A stretch of DNA of 34,366 nucleotides from JBFIHF01 sp964411125 (GTDB lineage: Bacteria; Myxococcota_A; Bradymonadia; Bradymonadales; Bradymonadaceae), in contig CAYPJU010000075.1 in NCBI GenBank assembly GCA_964411125.1, positions 1 to 34,366 on the forward strand. The letters run 5' to 3'. Shown one piece after another: positions 25,039 through 33,100 of this stretch. Every line of letters starts with the position of its first letter. Position 1 is the stretch's first letter. A program made the position numbers and the translations under genes. The notes below the pieces were generated by a model. The model saw nothing but the letters and a program-made list of their open reading frames with translations. It had not been told where the DNA came from and did no database searches.

Positions 25039-26328
25039 ATGCCGAATTTCGAACTGATTTGTGTCGGGGACGAGCTCCTCGATGGGCGCATTTCCGACGC
25101 CAATGCCGTGCACCTGGGCGACCTTTGCTTCGGCACGGGGTCCCGCGTCGAACGGGTCGCATTCATCCGTGACGACGTCGACCGCGTCGTCGAGGCGCTG
25201 CGCTCCACCACAGCGCCGATCGTCGTCGTCTCCGGCGGTCTCGGGCCGACCGAAGACGACAAGACTCGCGAGGCCGCAGCCCGTTTCTCGGGCCGCGAAC
25301 TCGTGGAGAACGCCGAGACGATCGACCGAATCCGGCAGCGCTTCGAGGCGAGGGGCTACCCCTTCACCGAGAATAACCGGAGACAGGCGTTTTTCCCCGA
25401 CGGCGCCGCCGTCCTTCGCACCGACGTAGGGACTGCCCCAGGCTTCGAGCTCTCGCACGACGGCCGGCGGTTCTTCTTCTTCCCCGGCGTCCCGCGCGAG
25501 TTCCGCTGGTACTGCGAGCGTCACCTGCAGCCGCTCGTCGGATCGCGGGACACCGCCACGGCGCGCACGCTCTACTTCCACGGACTCGGCGAATCCGCGA
25601 TGGAGACGCTACTCGGCGAGTCGCTGGGTGACGACCACGGCGTCGCGATCGGCTACCGGGCGGCGTACCCCGTCATCGAACTGAAGCTCGTCGGGCCCGT
25701 CGACGCGGTCGCGGCAGTGGACGAGACCGCGCGCGAGACGCTCGGCCCCTGGCTCGTCGGGGAAGACGACGAAGACCTCCCCGCCCGGATCGGTCGCCTC
25801 CTCCTCGAACACGGGGCGACGGTCACCACCGCGGAGTCCTGCACCGCGGGCGGAATCGCAGCGCTGATCACCGAGACTCCCGGCAGTTCCGGCTGGTTTC
25901 AGCAAGGTTTCGTCACCTACGCGAACGACGCGAAGTCCGCGCTCCTCGGGGTCCAGCCCGAGGTCTTGCTCACCCACGGAGCCGTCAGCGCAGAGACCGT
26001 GCTGCAGATGGCTTCCGGCGCTCGACGTGCCGCTGGCGCCACCTATGCGCTCGCCGTCAGTGGTCTCGCCGGGCCCGGCGGGGGAAGTGAAGAGAAGCCG
26101 GTGGGGACGGTTCACTTCGCCCTCGCAGCGCCCGAAGGGAACTACCATCGGCTGATCCGCTACCGTCTCCCCACCCGCGGTCTCATCCGCGCCGGCAGCG
26201 CCTACTCGGCGCTCTCGCTCCTGCTCTGGCGGCTGGAAGACCGACTCGACCAGCACACGGTCAGCGGACCCTTCTCCGACGACGACGTCTGGCGAGATGG
26301 CGGTGTTCGACCCGAGGAAGTCTCATGA
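25039..26328 (+). CDS. cinA: CinA: molybdopterin-binding-like and NMN deamidase protein
   Basis: A 429-residue full-length CinA. The N-terminal MoCF-like domain (residues 1-175) begins ELICVGDELLDGRISDAN and includes VVSGGLGPTEDDKT. The C-terminal CinA domain (about 255-410) contains TTAESCTAGGIAALIT, QGFVTYANDAKSALLG and SGLAGPGGGSEEKPVGTVHF, the pocket of NMN deamidase (PncC), which recycles nicotinamide mononucleotide. CinA is also named for competence and often neighbours recA, as here. ATG 25039 has a GAGGTG site. The stop overlaps the thpR start (ATGA). Confidence 0.95.
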   Translation: MPNFELICVGDELLDGRISDANAVHLGDLCFGTGSRVERVAFIRDDVDRVVEALRSTTAPIVVVSGGLGPTEDDKTREAAARFSGRELVENAETIDRIRQRFEARGYPFTENNRRQAFFPDGAAVLRTDVGTAPGFELSHDGRRFFFFPGVPREFRWYCERHLQPLVGSRDTATARTLYFHGLGESAMETLLGESLGDDHGVAIGYRAAYPVIELKLVGPVDAVAAVDETARETLGPWLVGEDDEDLPARIGRLLLEHGATVTTAESCTAGGIAALITETPGSSGWFQQGFVTYANDAKSALLGVQPEVLLTHGAVSAETVLQMASGARRAAGATYALAVSGLAGPGGGSEEKPVGTVHFALAAPEGNYHRLIRYRLPTRGLIRAGSAYSALSLLLWRLEDRLDQHTVSGPFSDDDVWRDGGVRPEEVS

Positions 26329-26909
26329 ACGACCGCCGCCTCTTCGTCGCCATCGACCTCGCCATCCACGTCGTCGAACGGCTCGTCCTGCTTCAGCAAG
26401 AGTGGGCCGCGCGCGTGACGGAGCCCGAGGTCCGTATTCGCTGGACGGACGCGGAGAACATTCACGTCACGCTCAAGTTCCTGGGCGGTACCGATACGCC
26501 GATCATCCCCCTCGTCGAAGAGACGCTGGACAGGCTCACCCGACCGCTTTTCCCCTTCGAGGTCGGTTGCCAGCGCATCGGTGCCTTCCCCTCGATCGAG
26601 CGCCCCAGGATTCTGTGGGCCGGCCTCGACCCCAAGGGCGCCGAGGTGATGTCGCTCCTGCAACTCACGATCGAACGCGAACTCGCCGAGCTCGGCTTCG
26701 CCCCGGAGGACCGCGACTACCACCCGCACGTCACTCTTGGCCGCGTGAAGTCGACACGAGCGATCGACATGACCTCGATCGCCACCGACCTCGCCGAGTT
26801 CGACTTCGGCAAGTCCTTCGTCAAAGACATCGCGCTCTACGAGAGCGCCCTCACTCCCAGCGGACCTCGCTACACAGTTCTCAACCGATTCTCGCTCGGC
26901 GAGGGTTAG
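26325..26909 (+). CDS. thpR: RNA 2',3'-cyclic phosphodiesterase ThpR
   Basis: A 194-residue 2H phosphoesterase. The two catalytic H-x-T motifs are HVTLKFLG (near residue 47) and HPHVTLGR (near residue 136). The N-terminal RRLFVAIDL and length are typical of ThpR (formerly LigT), which opens 2',3'-cyclic phosphates on RNA ends. Translationally coupled to cinA through a 4-bp overlap, a common arrangement in bacteria. Confidence 0.92.
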   Translation: MNDRRLFVAIDLAIHVVERLVLLQQEWAARVTEPEVRIRWTDAENIHVTLKFLGGTDTPIIPLVEETLDRLTRPLFPFEVGCQRIGAFPSIERPRILWAGLDPKGAEVMSLLQLTIERELAELGFAPEDRDYHPHVTLGRVKSTRAIDMTSIATDLAEFDFGKSFVKDIALYESALTPSGPRYTVLNRFSLGEG

Positions 26910-27328
26910 TTTTCGGATCGCATCCGGGGGGCGCTCCCGTCGCGAGGGAGACGGAGGGGGACCATCTTTCGTCTCGGCCTCCTCGACGATGCCGCTGGCA
27001 TCGCCTGCGTCGGCCGAGGACGAAATCTGGCCCCCCTCCGTCGCCCTCGCTCGGTCCGCGCCCCCCGGATGCGATCCGTGCTCGGACGATCTGGCGCCCC
27101 TCGCTCGGTCGGCGCCCCCCGGATGCGATCCGTTTTCGGATCGATCTCGCGTCTGGCCCTCTCCGTCCCCTCGCTCGGCCCGCGCCCCCCGGATGCGATC
27201 CGTTTTCGGCTCCACGGGGCGTCTGGCCTGGGTCATTCTCGACGATGCCGCTGGCATCGCCTGCGTCGGCCGAGGACGAAATCTGGACCCCCTCCGTCCC
27301 CTCGCTCGGTCCACCCCCCGCCCCGAAA

Positions 27329-27355
27329 CAAAAAAATGCCCCCATCAGGGGGCAT
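27329..27355 (-). terminator. Intrinsic terminator of recA
   Basis: On the minus strand an 8-bp stem (ATGCCCCC with GGGGGCAT, 4-nt loop, 27336-27355) is followed by seven T residues (27330-27336). It lies about 93 bp beyond the recA stop codon, after two other hairpins. Confidence 0.88.
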
Positions 27356-27356
27356 A

Positions 27357-27397
27357 CCGCGCAAAGCGCGGTCGTAGCCCCGCGCGTAAGCGCGGGG
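27357..27397. repeat. Third copy of dispersed double-hairpin element
   Basis: CCGCGC-aaa-GCGCGG and CCCCGCGC-gtaa-GCGCGGGG are joined by a TCGTAG linker. The layout and most bases match 1986-2022, about 25 kb away. It lies in the recA 3' untranslated region, just before the intrinsic terminator. Confidence 0.75.
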
Positions 27398-27400
27398 ACG

Positions 27401-27440
27401 ACGCGATCTAACGCGATCGAACGCGACGCAATCGAACGCG
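27401..27440. repeat. 10-bp tandem repeat after recA
   Basis: ACGCGATCTA, ACGCGATCGA and ACGCGACGCA follow in tandem, then a fourth, shifted ATCGAACGCG. The repeat ends 8 bp before the recA stop codon and would lie in the recA transcript tail. Confidence 0.6.
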
Positions 27441-27447
27441 GCGCGAA

Positions 27448-28494
27448 TTACGAAGCTTCTTCCACGACCTCGGGTTTCACGGCGCGGACGAGGCCGAAGT
27501 GCTCGCGGATGCGTCCTTCGATTTCGTCGCGCATGTCGGGGTGGTCGCGCAGGTACTGTTTGGCGTTCTCACGCCCCTGCCCGAGCCGCTCGTCTCCGTA
27601 GGAATACCAGGAGCCGGCCTTGTCGACGATGTTGAGGGATGCACCGAGGTCGATGAGGTCACCTTCGAGGCTGATCCCCTCGCCGTACATGATGTCGAAC
27701 TCGGCCTCACGGAAGGGCGGGGCGAGCTTGTTCTTGACGACTTTGACGCGCGTGCGGTTGCCGACGATGTCGTTGCCGTCCTTGATGGCGCCGATGCGAC
27801 GAATGTCCATGCGGGTCGAGCAGTAGAACTTGAGCGCGTTGCCGCCGGTGGTCGTCTCCGGGCTGCCGAACATCACGCCGATCTTCATGCGGATCTGGTT
27901 GATGAAGACGACGCACGTCTTCGACTTCGAGATCGTCCCGGTCAGTTTGCGGAGCGCCTGGCTCATCAGGCGAGCCTGAAGGCCCATGTGGGCGTCCCCC
28001 ATCTCGCCTTCGATCTCGGCGCGGGGCGTCAGCGCGGCGACGGAGTCGACGATGAGGATGTCGACCGCATTGGAGCGGACGAGCATGTCGACGATCTCGA
28101 GCGCCTGTTCACCGGTGTCCGGCTGGCTCACCAGCAGCTCGTCGACCTTCACGCCGAGTGCTTTCGCGTACTTGATGTCGAGCGCGTGCTCGGCGTCGAT
28201 GAAGGCCGCGACACCGCCCATCCGCTGGGCGTTCGCCAACGTGTGCAGCGCCAGCGTCGTCTTACCCGAGGACTCCGGACCGTAAATCTCGATGATGCGA
28301 CCCTTGGCGATCCCTCCGATCCCGAGCGCGACATCGAGCGAGATCGAGCCGGTCGAGATCGCTTCGGACGGCGGCAGCAGTGTCTCGTCGTCCCCCAGGC
28401 ACATGATCGCGCCCTTGCCGAACTGCTTCTCGATCGCGCTCACCGTCAGATCGAGCGCCTTCTGTTTTTCCTTGTTCGTCGTGTTCTTACCCAT
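27448..28494 (-). CDS. recA: Recombinase RecA
   Basis: A 348-residue RecA of normal length. The Walker A motif is GPESSGKTT, Walker B includes ILIVDSVAAL, loop L1 has EGEMGDAHMGLQARLMSQAL, and loop L2 has FINQIRMKIGVMFGSPETT. It drives homologous strand exchange and LexA self-cleavage. ATG 28494 has an AAGGAG site 7 nt upstream. A Myxococcus-type LexA box lies about 64 bp upstream, so damage induction is likely. It is convergent with cinA-thpR rather than in line with them. Confidence 0.98.
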   Translation of the reverse strand: MGKNTTNKEKQKALDLTVSAIEKQFGKGAIMCLGDDETLLPPSEAISTGSISLDVALGIGGIAKGRIIEIYGPESSGKTTLALHTLANAQRMGGVAAFIDAEHALDIKYAKALGVKVDELLVSQPDTGEQALEIVDMLVRSNAVDILIVDSVAALTPRAEIEGEMGDAHMGLQARLMSQALRKLTGTISKSKTCVVFINQIRMKIGVMFGSPETTTGGNALKFYCSTRMDIRRIGAIKDGNDIVGNRTRVKVVKNKLAPPFREAEFDIMYGEGISLEGDLIDLGASLNIVDKAGSWYSYGDERLGQGRENAKQYLRDHPDMRDEIEGRIREHFGLVRAVKPEVVEEAS

Positions 28495-28557
28495 GTTCTT
28501 CTCCTTGAACGGCCGCCGTCTGCCCGTTTCGTGGTAGTCGCGCTACCGAGTTCGTAT

Positions 28558-28574
28558 ACTGAACCGATGTATAG
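28558..28574 (-). promoter_or_regulatory. LexA box upstream of recA (Myxococcus type)
   Basis: On the minus strand the site CTATACATCGGTTCAGT matches the Myxococcus xanthus LexA consensus (CTRHAMRYBYGTTCAGS, from memory) at 15 of 17 positions. A possible -10 box, TATACG, is directly next to it at 28553-28558. The position fits SOS repression of recA. A small hairpin, GGTAG-tcgcg-CTACC, lies in the leader at about 28533-28547. Confidence 0.65.
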
Positions 28575-28752
28575 TCATCTGCGATCGAGGCGTCAAGTCG
28601 GAACGTCGAAGTTGGGAACTGTCTCGCGTTTCGGACCATCCGGAGGACGAGAAGTTCGTTTCCTCCGTTATCGGCAGCGGCCGGCGAGCGTTGCGAAAAA
28701 AGTCGTTCTCCCATCGCTCGGCCCCGCCTCATGCGGCCGAGTGCCCCAGCTC

Positions 28753-30075
28753 TCATTCGCTCTCGAATGCGATTCGCTCGTGCGAAACGTTGCGCTCCCC
28801 GCCCTCGTCGCGGGCCGACACCGTCACCAGGATCCATTCGCGCTCCTTGTTGGTGAGTGTCGTCGCCGCCGACGTCACGAAGAGCCCCATGTCGTGGACC
28901 TCGGTCTCGGACGCCCGCAGGCCGCCGGCGTAGAGGCGAGAGACTCCGTACTCCTGCAGCAGCGAAAGGACCCGCGCTCCCTCCACGTCGCTCAAAAACC
29001 CGTTGTCGGCGAGGCCTTCGGGGTCGAGCGGCGGCGTGTGCGTGAGCCCGATCACGGGGCTCCCCTCGCCGCCCGGGGAGGTGATCTGAGCGAGGAACGT
29101 CTCGAGGCGGTCGAAACCGCGCGGACCGAGGGCGCGCAGGGCGCTGTAGAACACGAAGAATTGTACCCCTTTCAGGCCCCAGACGTGATCGTGGGGACCG
29201 AATCGTCGCAGAAAAGCGGCGCCACGGTCGGCCGAAATTTCGCGGCCTCCCGCCAGCGCGACGACGGGGACGCCGAAGCCGACGGTGGTCCGCTCGAGCT
29301 CGTCGAGGGCGTCGACAGAAAAGCCGGGGGCGTTGTCCCCGAGGATCGCCACGAAATCGACCGCCTCGTCGGTCAAGGCATCCCCTAGCCCTTCGAGCAC
29401 CTCGGCGCTACGGGTCGGTCCCACCACGGCGAAGGTGACCGGCCCGCCGTCGTCGGGCACGTAGGTCTCGAGTTGAACGACCCGGCAGGACGCGATGTCG
29501 AGGTCGAACGTCATCGACGTCGCCTGGCCAGTCAACCGCGTCGTCTCGGGTGCGGTGCAAGCTTCGAAGGCAGAATCGGGCTGGCAAGTACCCTCCGCGC
29601 AGCGAAGCCCCGACTCGCACTGGCCGGATGTGTCGCAGGGACTGTCGACGTCCGCGGCTGCGGCGATGCAATTGATCGGGGCCTCCGCGGCGAGTGGACA
29701 GCCCGAGGCGGTCTCGGAGTCTCGAAAGTCCACGGAGAGGATGCGGAGCAGCGCCTCGCGGTGCACGTTCCGAAGGACGAAGTCGACCGACCCTTCGGTA
29801 TCGGGGCCCGTCTCTACACTGACACGGGCCGTGGGCGACGCCTGGCGCAACACGAGCTCGTCCTCGTCGAACCCGCGGACGGTGCCGAACGTGGCCGACA
29901 CCGTCAGCCCGTCTCGCAGGCGGGCCTCCCCGATCCGACGCTGGGTCTGCGAGGCCGCCGACGACTCACCGAAACATCCGCTACACCCCGTGAGGCCGCC
30001 CGCGGCGACGGCGAGCAGCAGGCCGAGAACGTTGAATTTCGCGGCGCGCAAACGGTCCTGTGGTATAGAGAGCAT
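28753..30075 (-). CDS. Lipoprotein with degenerate metallophosphoesterase-like domain
   Basis: A 440-residue predicted lipoprotein (lipobox GGLTGC at about residue 31). A beta-rich N-terminal part is followed by a short Cys-rich stretch (CDTSGQCESGLRCAEGTC), then a calcineurin-like fold from about 205 onward. The order of motifs follows metallophosphoesterases, but most metal ligands are changed: the D-x-H position reads GPTR, GDN is kept, GNHE reads GGRE, the THTPP histidine is kept, and GHxH reads GGLR. It is therefore probably a non-catalytic pseudoenzyme in the envelope. ATG 30075 has no ribosome-binding site. Only 41 bp separate it from the divergent tamB-like gene. Confidence 0.7.
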   Translation of the reverse strand: MLSIPQDRLRAAKFNVLGLLLAVAAGGLTGCSGCFGESSAASQTQRRIGEARLRDGLTVSATFGTVRGFDEDELVLRQASPTARVSVETGPDTEGSVDFVLRNVHREALLRILSVDFRDSETASGCPLAAEAPINCIAAAADVDSPCDTSGQCESGLRCAEGTCQPDSAFEACTAPETTRLTGQATSMTFDLDIASCRVVQLETYVPDDGGPVTFAVVGPTRSAEVLEGLGDALTDEAVDFVAILGDNAPGFSVDALDELERTTVGFGVPVVALAGGREISADRGAAFLRRFGPHDHVWGLKGVQFFVFYSALRALGPRGFDRLETFLAQITSPGGEGSPVIGLTHTPPLDPEGLADNGFLSDVEGARVLSLLQEYGVSRLYAGGLRASETEVHDMGLFVTSAATTLTNKEREWILVTVSARDEGGERNVSHERIAFESE

Positions 30076-30116
30076 GGGTCGGTGCGCGGTGCTGACCACC
30101 GTGGAGGTTCAGTCGA

Positions 30117-33100
30117 ATGTTGATGGACGACATCGAAGTCAAGGTCTACCGGAGCGCGATCAAGCTCCCCGTGGCCTTCTTCGTTCCGGCGACGTTCCTC
30201 CTCACGGTGTACGTGCTCCTCTACATGCTCGTCAATTCGCAGCTATTCGCCGATCGGACGCTCGAATGGCTCAACGAGACGCTCCCCGGCACGTTCGCGC
30301 TCGAGGAGTTCGTCGTCGACCCGACCTTCACCCAGCTTCACATCTGGGGAGCGACCGTCGATGGACGCGACGGGGTCAGGATCGTGACGGCGAACGAGAT
30401 CCACGCCGGCGTCAACCCACTTCCGCTGCTGGTCCGCAAGGTTCAGGTCGACCATGCGCACGTGAAGAACTCCGCCTTCGACATGACGTTCTACGAGAAC
30501 GGCCGGATGAACCTCCTCGACGCGCTCGGGATCGAAGATCTCCCCGAAGACCCCGACGGGAAGATGCCGGTCACCGTGAGCCTCGGGAACCTCAGCGCGG
30601 AAGACAGCCGCTACTCCCTCACGCTCGACTTCTTCAACTTCGTCATCCCCGACGTCGACGTCGAGCACGGTGAGGTCGACATCTCGGACGACACGGTCGT
30701 GATGTGGGTCCCCGAGCTTCGGACAGAGCGCGTCGACTTCGAATTCGAGCCGTGGCTCTACTACTACCCACCGGAAGCGGGGAAATGGCGCTTCAGCGCG
30801 GAAAACGTCGACATCCGCAACTGGCGGTGGGCGGGTGACGGATTCAGCGTCGAGCGCGTCGCCACCAACGTCGGTGGTATCGAGGCCGCCGCCACGGGGA
30901 CGATGCTCATCCCCGAGGTCGCCGAGGACGAGGACACGCGCCTGATCTACCGAGCTCGAGGGACGTTCGCGATCCACCCGTGGAACCAGGCGGGGAACTA
31001 CTTCCTCGACCACCTCTTCCACTTCGATGCGCCACGCCTCGAGATCGGGGTCGAAGGGACCCTCGAAGAGATCGTCGCCGAGGCGCAGTTCGACGTGGCG
31101 ACGTTCGACGCCTACGGGGTGCAACTCACCGACATCGAGGGGACCGCCGTCCTCAACGACGAGTTCGTCTCGATCGACCGCGCCACCGGCAAGCTTCACG
31201 GAGGCGACCTCGACGTCACCAACGGCTACTTCAACATGTACACGGGTCACTTCGGCGCCGACGCGACGTTCGACGGGGTCGACCCCGCCGGGATCACCGC
31301 CGATCTCGGGTACGACTATCCCTACCTGCAGGGCCGCACCAGTGGGGCTGTCGAGATCCTCGGCAAGATCCCCTTCGACGACGAGTACGGACCCGACACG
31401 TCCCCCTTCGTGTCGCTCGAGGAGTTCCTCGACCCGACGGTGGAGCTGCGCTTCCCGACCGACGTCGTCTACGTGCGTACTGGCCCGCTCGACACACTGC
31501 CGGGCAAACGCTTCCGGATGGCCGCGGGCTCCTACATCTGGGCCACCGAAGAGCGCGTCGGCATCGAAGACGCCACCTTCTACGCCGACAACGCCACCTT
31601 CGAGATCGACGACTTCGTCTTCGATTGGGAACGCTACGAGCTCCTGCGAGACCAGTATGGCGACATCGCCGAGATCCGTATCGAGGCTCCCTCCCTCGCG
31701 GCGCTGCTCGGAGACTATGACGCCGACGGTGTGGACGGGGCGCTCACTGCCACGGTTCGAGGGCTCGGCATGCTCAACTACCCCGACGCGACGTTCGACT
31801 TCTCGCTGCGAAACCCCGAGTTCGACGTCTCGGGCGCGAAATTCTCCGGGGAGAGGGTCACGGGGCGTGGCTCGCTGCGCGATGGTGTCTTGAAGTTCGA
31901 GCAGACCGACATCCGCAGCGAACGTGGGAGCGGGTCGGTCCGCGGAACGGTGAAGGTCCTGCGCGATCCCCGCGGTCTGCGCGACGAAGAGGACGAGATC
32001 GTCACGGACTTCCTCTATCCGTCGCGGCATCCTGCCAGGCTCGACGTCGCCTTCGAAGACCTCGACCTGGACCTCGCCTCCTCGCTCGGCCGGCTCGACC
32101 TGGACGTCCGCGGGACGGCGAACGGCGAGCTCGCGCTGCGGGGCACGCTCGAAGATCCCGATGCAGAGTTTTCGGTCGCCGGCGAGCAGGTCGTGCTGAT
32201 GGAACAACCGCTCGACTCTGCGACCCTCGTCGGGTCGATCCGCGACCGCACCTACCGCCTCGACCGCTTCGAGATCGACGCCGGGAAGGCGGGACGCGTC
32301 TGGGGCGACGCCTCCCTCGGATTCGACGACTCTCTCGACTTCCAGGTGGCGGGGAGCCGCATCGCCCTGGGGCAGATCGTCGCCGCGCAGACGGCTGAGA
32401 TGCCGCTGCAGGGGAACGCCGACTTCCGGCTTCACGGCACGGGTACGCTCGACCAGCCCGACATCGGAGGTGACGTGCGGGTCGATGGCCTCCGATACGA
32501 CGGACGAGATCTCGGCGATCTCGCGCTCGTCGCCAACACGATCGGCGACACCACCCATCTCGTCGGTGCGCTCCTACCGTGGGTCACCGTCGACGTGGAG
32601 ATCCCGCTCGACGACGAGTCGTCGTACTACGCGCGCTTTGGGCTCGACCGGCTCGACGTCCCCGACGCCGTCCCCGAGCTGCGGCAGGTACGAGTCATCA
32701 AGGGCGCCGAAGTGAGCGGTACCGTGGAGGTTTTTCTCGAGCCCGACTTCTCGCGCTACCAGGTTCTGGCGAACCTCGACGACGTCACCGTCGATGCTCT
32801 CGGCAAGACCTTCCGAAACCAGGGGCCACTCATCGCGGGCCTCAACAACGGCGAGCTGTTTCAGATCCAGCAGGCGACGATCGGCGCCGATGGTCGCTGG
32901 GTTTCGATGCAGGGCGGTATCTTCATGGACGAGGCGCTCATCGACCTCAGCGTCGACGGCGACCTCGACCTGTCCCTCCTCACCGGCTTCCGCCTCGCCT
33001 TCCCCGAGTATTTCCCCGAATCGCTCCTCGAGGCGCGGGGCGTCGTCGCCATGGACGTCGACATCAAGGGGACGCCCGGGCTGGTCGTCGCGGACGGGTT

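Larger units (their letters stand above)
26910..27447. repeat. 538-bp intergenic repeat cluster between thpR and recA
   Basis: This gap has no gene. A 48-bp sequence occurs twice without change (26983-27030 and 27239-27286). A second unit of about 33 bp occurs three times (27046-27078, 27100-27132, 27170-27202), and its 21-bp core also occurs inverted at 26914-26934. The inverted copy continues as an imperfect mirror of the first 48-bp unit, centred on ATGCC-gct-GGCAT near 26988-27000. The pattern suggests a decayed miniature mobile element or REP cluster. The right end holds the recA terminator, a hairpin pair related to the 1968-2022 arm, and a 10-bp tandem repeat. Confidence 0.8.

Noticed and set aside
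23060..25057. 665-codon plus-strand open frame
   Set aside because: Antisense to the ILVBL-like gene, with no recognisable motif.
26910..27440. Possible CRISPR array
   Set aside because: Repeat units have uneven spacing, different lengths and an inverted copy; there are no unique uniform spacers and no cas genes.
26297..27601. Plus-strand open frame through the thpR-recA gap with repeated PPDAIR-like peptide
   Set aside because: The peptide repeats only reflect the DNA repeats; the frame starts inside cinA, and runs on into antisense recA.
28717..28741. CTCGGCC / GGCCGAG hairpin just after the metallophosphoesterase-like gene
   Set aside because: The loop is long (11 nt) and the T run is about 20 nt away, so it is not a convincing terminator.
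27499..29388. 629-codon plus-strand open frame across recA
   Set aside because: Antisense to recA and the lipoprotein gene, and it crosses the recA promoter.
30243..32558. Long open frame on the minus strand (771 codons) and another at 32574-33920
   Set aside because: Both are antisense shadows of the tamB-like gene; their translations are Arg/Asp/Val-rich with no domain, and the plus-strand frame is clearly coding.
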